The position numbers were made by a program, and so were the translations under genes. Source: Kamptonema formosum PCC 6407 (GTDB taxonomy: Bacteria > Cyanobacteriota > Cyanobacteriia > Cyanobacteriales > Microcoleaceae). From it: a stretch of DNA of 55,952 nt. The stretch covers positions 83,612-139,563 of the forward strand of contig NZ_KB235906.1 in the NCBI RefSeq assembly GCF_000332155.1, read 5' to 3'. The number at the start of each line of letters is the position of its first letter. The stretch's first letter is position 1. The notes under the pieces are model-generated. The model was not told the origin of the DNA and searched no databases. It saw only the letters and a program-made list of their open reading frames with translations. Positions 51,979 through 55,952 of this stretch are shown here, in pieces.

Positions 51979-54747
51979 ATGACGGAGCCTTCAAAGACAG
52001 AAGCCAACCAGTTTAATGGAAGAGTCATTCCATCCAACTGGGATTTCCAAAACACCATCACCGACGTTTCAGGTTCCCATCAAGTCTGGTATCCAGCGTC
52101 CCAAGATGATGTTGCCACTGCGATTAAGCTTTCTAAGAACCAAAAAACATTTGTTCGAAGTGGCAAACAGGTGGTAGGACAAGATGAAGTGGATGGGTCA
52201 AACGGAGTTGTTATCAATCTCAGCGAATTAGTAAACGTCACCATCAATGGGAACAAGGTGGCAGTAGAGGCGGGAGCGACAGCCGAAGATATAGCAAAGC
52301 ACCTCATCGATCGCAGCTTGGCACTACCGCTTTCCGACGATCCGCTAAAGAGCATTGCCTCAAATGTAATGAATGAGAGCGTCTCATACCTAACACGTAG
52401 TCTAGGGTCGCTTACAGGCTATATTTCGGAAATCAAAGCAGTGAAGCCAGATGGAACACCGATCACAGTTCCAATCAGCACAGATCAACCCTACGCAGGA
52501 GAATCATGGTTGGCTCTGCGCCAAGAGTCTAGAGCTATCATCACTCAAGTCACATTTGAGGCAGTGCCAGCTCAGAGCCTTTGGATGCAGCGATTCTCCT
52601 TCCCTTATACTGGTTATGACGAGTTTCTTCGCCTCGCCCAAGGCTTATTTCTAGAGTCAGATGTACCAGAGAATTGCGACCTGGTGTTGGATCTTTATAG
52701 TGGCTCATACCTAATGCCGATCGTGAGTATCACTGCTCTCGGAGTTGCAGAAGAGGGAAAATCAGAGCTAGAGAGACTTATCGCCGCAGTTGTCTCCAAC
52801 CTTCCTTCTGTCGCCGCAGTTATCTTCGAGCTTCCTTCTGGCCACGCACGTGAAATATTGGCTGGGTCTCACGTCCTCGAAGCTATTGCAGACATGGGTC
52901 AAGGAGCAGGTCTAGATCCGACCATTTATTCTGAGAGGCTCCACAGAATCGAAGCTGCTGATCTGAATCGGGCGAACTTTATCGTCGAGTACGTTAACTA
53001 TATCCACAGCGGAGTATCCTATCGTGAGAACGGAGAGGGCAAACTCCACCCAGACCTCCAGATATCCGCTCGTCTGCAAATAAACCGAGAGAATGCTCTT
53101 GAGGTCACTGGTTATGCCTACACTCCAAGACTGATAGAGTCCACAACAAATACTATCTTCGCAGCATCTGCTCGTATAGGCACACCACTTCACGAAGGTG
53201 TTCCTCTAACGTTACCTACACGTCCAGAACGAATACCAGGTTTTAAAGGTGACGTCTTCCAACCAAATGATCTGGGCTACCACTGTCGGGCCAAGGTCTA
53301 CGCAACTACATCATACCCAGCGAAAAATTTGACACCCTTAATGGTGGCTTACCCACGGGACGCAGAGGACATTGCGGCAGCCATCGCGTTTGCCAGATCG
53401 AAAAACTTGCATATTGTGGCTAGAAGCGGCGGGCATCAATACTCTGGAAAGTCTTCGGGAGGCAGCAAAACGATTGTGCTTAGTATGGATGCGTTTAACC
53501 ACCTAAGCGTCTCTGGGAATATCGTTGAGGTCGGCCCAGCTGTTAAACTGACGACGCTCGCAGATCGTTTCAAGCAAGAGAAGATCACAATCCCCCACGG
53601 TGAGTGCCCGATGGTGGCCATCGGCGGTCATGCTCAAACTGGAGGGTATGGTCATCTTGTCCGTAACTTTGGCTTAGCCCTTGACTACGTTGAGGCATTC
53701 GACATTGTATTGGCAGATGGAAATCTTCGTACGGTTACTCATCCAGTAAACGGTTCTTCACCCTCTTCGGATGAAGAGAAGCTTGACCGAGAGATATTCT
53801 GGGGTGTGTTAGGTGGAAATGCTGGTTCGTTTGGCATCGTGACCAGCTACACGTTCAAATATATTAAGGCTAGCGATCGCCCAAATTCCTACGGATATAC
53901 TGCACTCGGGATGTATAGAAAGAGTCGCTTTCAGAAAATGATGAAGCTGGTTCAGGCATGGTCGAAAGACATCGAAGCTGGGACACTAACAGCAGATTTT
54001 GATTTTATGATGACCGTAAAATCAACAGACAAAATCCAATTCTTCCCAGTACTGTTGGTTGAAGCAGTATACGGAGATATACCTGTCGTAAACAAAGATG
54101 TTATCGAAGATGAGAGGTTGAAATCAATCGATGAGGCGGTTTTATTTGAGCAAAGTTTTTGGGAGAAGGAGCTCCTACGCCGCGAATACGGTAAGAGATC
54201 GCTGCCGGATTTGTCAGATTCGTTCGTGCGTCGCCATCCAGCTACAACCCTTGATGGACGTGAATTCAAATATCCATACAAAAAGCGTATCAACTGCACC
54301 ACAAACGCGTTGACCGACGATTTTATTCAGAACTTTGTAGACATGGTCGATAAGGTGGTTATGAAAACGGAAGGCGTAAAGCTCGTCTTTCAAATGTTGA
54401 TGGGCGGTGGTGCTTATCAGAATACGGAGCGTAGGCAGGCAACATCAATCTCTCATAGAAACTACGTTTTCTGCTTTGTATTCGATCTCTTCTACCGGCA
54501 GGGCTTCGAGAAAGCTGCCGAAGAATTACAGAAACAGATGCAGAATGTGGTTGACGAACACTTCAGCGGCAATCAAGAACTACGGGTTTTCTGGGGTTCC
54601 TTTGGAGATACAGATATTACAAAGGATGATATCAGAAAGATGTACTACGACAGTAAAGAGCAGTACGCACGACTGCAACAACTCAAACAAAGAGTAGACC
54701 CCAACGACATCTTTCATACAACGTTGACTGTCCAACTGCCAGGGTAA
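51979..54747 (+). CDS. Tandem FAD-linked oxidoreductase (BBE-like)
   Basis: 922 residues, about twice the usual length. Residues about 430-922 form a berberine-bridge-type enzyme: PCMH FAD domain with RSGGHQYSGKSSGG (His for covalent FAD), HGECPMVAIGGHAQTGGYG (Cys of the second flavin bond), ILADG-like VLADGNLRTV, WGVLGGNAGSFGIVTSYTF, and the closing BBE motif YARLQQLKQRVDPNDIFHTT. Residues about 15-400 look like a diverged copy of an FAD domain (VWYPASQDDVATAIKLSKNQ, then RSGKQVVGQDEVDGSNGVVI) in which the His is Lys/Gln and the Cys motif is absent. The N-terminal half is therefore probably a degenerate, non-catalytic partner. No signal peptide. Such enzymes oxidise alkaloids, sugars or polyphenols; the substrate here is unknown. 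Confidence 0.85.
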   Translation: MTEPSKTEANQFNGRVIPSNWDFQNTITDVSGSHQVWYPASQDDVATAIKLSKNQKTFVRSGKQVVGQDEVDGSNGVVINLSELVNVTINGNKVAVEAGATAEDIAKHLIDRSLALPLSDDPLKSIASNVMNESVSYLTRSLGSLTGYISEIKAVKPDGTPITVPISTDQPYAGESWLALRQESRAIITQVTFEAVPAQSLWMQRFSFPYTGYDEFLRLAQGLFLESDVPENCDLVLDLYSGSYLMPIVSITALGVAEEGKSELERLIAAVVSNLPSVAAVIFELPSGHAREILAGSHVLEAIADMGQGAGLDPTIYSERLHRIEAADLNRANFIVEYVNYIHSGVSYRENGEGKLHPDLQISARLQINRENALEVTGYAYTPRLIESTTNTIFAASARIGTPLHEGVPLTLPTRPERIPGFKGDVFQPNDLGYHCRAKVYATTSYPAKNLTPLMVAYPRDAEDIAAAIAFARSKNLHIVARSGGHQYSGKSSGGSKTIVLSMDAFNHLSVSGNIVEVGPAVKLTTLADRFKQEKITIPHGECPMVAIGGHAQTGGYGHLVRNFGLALDYVEAFDIVLADGNLRTVTHPVNGSSPSSDEEKLDREIFWGVLGGNAGSFGIVTSYTFKYIKASDRPNSYGYTALGMYRKSRFQKMMKLVQAWSKDIEAGTLTADFDFMMTVKSTDKIQFFPVLLVEAVYGDIPVVNKDVIEDERLKSIDEAVLFEQSFWEKELLRREYGKRSLPDLSDSFVRRHPATTLDGREFKYPYKKRINCTTNALTDDFIQNFVDMVDKVVMKTEGVKLVFQMLMGGGAYQNTERRQATSISHRNYVFCFVFDLFYRQGFEKAAEELQKQMQNVVDEHFSGNQELRVFWGSFGDTDITKDDIRKMYYDSKEQYARLQQLKQRVDPNDIFHTTLTVQLPG

Positions 54748-54838
54748 ACGCATACTTGACCTTGTCTTTAAAAAGTGGGCAATCACTAGCTAAAATGATG
54801 TGTTTATCTTTACCAACTCCAAATTCTCTGGCAAAATC
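54748..54838. other. Short gap after the oxidoreductase gene
   Basis: About 90 bp; no clear hairpin terminator and no gene. Confidence 0.35.
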
Positions 54839-54961
54839 GGCTCTCCCGGATACTAGGTGTAAAAAGTAGTAGCTGATACAATTAAACGGTCGAAGGTCGG
54901 CTGAAAACCTTGATGTGGCTAAACTATAAGCCTAGTTTATCACCACAAGTACGGGAGAGCC
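54839..54961. repeat. Possible miniature element with ISL3-like ends
   Basis: GGCTCTCCCG (54839-54848) and its complement CGGGAGAGCC (54952-54961) bound 123 bp. The right end, read outward-in (GGCTCTCCCGTACTTGTGG), resembles ISL3-type termini such as that at 49307. There is no coding content. It ends exactly where the ISAs1 element begins. Confidence 0.5.
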
Positions 54962-55952
54962 ACAGGGCGGTTTCATTCTCCGGTGCGATCGCGAAAAGTA
55001 AAAGCGATCGCGCTATCTGATAAGATTTTTAGCGATCGCTCTTCATATAATAGATATGGATACTCTAATCTCTTTTTTGAAAAAAGTCAATGACCCACGC
55101 CAAACCAGCGGGAAAAGACATCCCTTATGGCTAATATTACTATTGGTTATTATGGGATTCATGTTGGGTTATTTGGGATATAGAGATTTCGGAACCTTTG
55201 CTAAATGCAACCAAAAACTGATCGTTAAAACTTTTAATCTCACTATTGATAGAGTCCCATCTTATTCTACTATTAGACGAGTAATGATGTTGGTCAATAC
55301 CTCAGATTTAATCGACGCATTTAATCAATGGGCTAGTCAGCTAACTACCTCAATAGACTTGACTGATTGGGTATCAATTGATGGTAAATGTCTCAGAAGT
55401 ACCTGCCAAAATCCCCAGAATAGCACTCACGATTTTGTCTCAATTGTGTCCTTATTCAGTCAGAATACTGGTTTGGTTGTCAGAGTCCAAAAATTTGAAA
55501 ACAAAAAAAGTTCTGAAATCAGACAGGCGCAAGAGCTAGTCAAGGGTTATCCCGATCGAGGGAACATATTTACATTGGATGCTTTGCACTGTCAAAAAGA
55601 GACAACTACTTTGATTACTGAGTCTAAAAATGATTATATTATCGCTCTTAAAGGCAATCAAAAAAACTTGTTTAAACAGGTTGTGAATATTATCGAAAAT
55701 CAACCACCTAAAAGTCAAGCAGAATCAGTAGATATTAGTCATGGTCGTCACCTGGTTAGAAAGGTATCTGTCTTTGATATTCCTCCCCAGAAGCTCAAGG
55801 ATTTTGAGAGATTAAAATGGGGTAATATTACCAGTTTAATTAAAGTGGAAAGAAGTGGCGCTCGTGGTAAAAAGATTATGAACATCTTACTTATTACATT
55901 AGCAGCTTATCGGCATCAGCCGAAATATTTGCGTCAAAAATCCGAGGTCATT
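54962..55952 (+). mobile_element. ISAs1-type element, running off the window end
   Basis: It begins with CAGGGCGGTTTCATTCTCC, a typical ISAs1-family terminus, about 95 bp before its transposase gene. The right end lies beyond the window. Confidence 0.7.
55056..55952 (+). pseudogene. ISAs1-family transposase, partial and frameshifted
   Basis: The frame from the ATG at 55056 is open to the window end: MDTLISFLKKVNDPRQTSGK, LLGYRDFG-type start region, SIDGKCLRST with the first catalytic Asp, TLDALHCQKETTTLI with the second, then ALKGNQKNLF. After about 55870 (A-run in GGTAAAAAGATT) the family continuation DYEHLTYYISSLSASAEIFA followed by a KIRGH stretch is found in another frame, so a one- or two-base indel breaks the gene there. 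The sequence beyond the window is unknown. Confidence 0.8.

Overview
The window is cyanobacterial DNA. The octamer GCGATCGC and its cores are very frequent, the gene families are filamentous-cyanobacterial, and the central 24 kb encodes, in order and with the right domains, the anatoxin-a/homoanatoxin-a (ana) pathway known from Oscillatoria/Kamptonema-type strains. The assignment comes from recognised gene order and domain logic, not from a database search. This is therefore a described toxin pathway, embedded in a heavily rearranged, IS-rich neighbourhood that is much less described.

Layout. 1-3.3 kb: the end of an ISL3-type element, a broken IS630-type transposase gene, a cupin-like protein and an internally deleted IS1182 element. 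3.3-5.7 kb: a second, frameshifted copy of the cupin gene behind the MATE exporter gene (anaI), on the minus strand. 5.7-7.6 kb: a gene graveyard between 130-bp inverted repeats, holding a molybdopterin-oxidoreductase fragment and an NRPS fragment (A10 motif, PCP, start of C) whose PCP is split by a 330-bp IS630-derived element. 7.7-30.9 kb, plus strand: a lipocalin-like gene, anaA (type II thioesterase), anaB (prolyl-carrier oxidase), anaC (stand-alone adenylation enzyme), anaD (carrier protein), then the modular PKSs anaE (KS-AT-DH-ER-KR-ACP), anaF (KS-AT-DH-KR-ACP) and anaG (KS-AT-C-methyltransferase-ACP), ending at a hairpin terminator and another IS630-type end.

31.2-33.1 kb: a decayed IS1634 element with intact ends. 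33.2-38 kb: a HIRAN protein, a tyrosine recombinase flanked by short repeats, and a type II restriction-modification pair with overlapping convergent 3' ends. 38-44 kb: unrecognised genes, a VapBC45-like toxin-antitoxin pair, a ParA/ribbon-helix-helix partition pair and seven copies of a roughly 19-bp repeat in the gaps. This looks like an integrated plasmid segment. 44.3-51.5 kb: two ISL3-family elements with intact genes, a DUF1778/GNAT toxin-antitoxin pair, dispersed repeats and a broken IS4-type gene. 51.7-54.7 kb: two palindromes around a possible leader peptide, then a 922-residue oxidoreductase that appears to be two FAD-binding halves in tandem. The window ends inside a frameshifted ISAs1-type transposase gene.

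How the genes work together. AnaC loads proline onto AnaD and AnaB oxidises it. AnaE, AnaF and AnaG extend the ring with three malonyl-derived units, AnaG can C-methylate (giving the homo- series), AnaA hydrolyses the chain, and AnaI may export the product. The cupin and lipocalin-like proteins are candidates for the cyclisation or binding step. The best candidates for something undescribed are the repeat-studded partition/toxin-antitoxin island, the tandem FAD oxidoreductase with its palindromic leader, and the recombinase-linked restriction-modification module.
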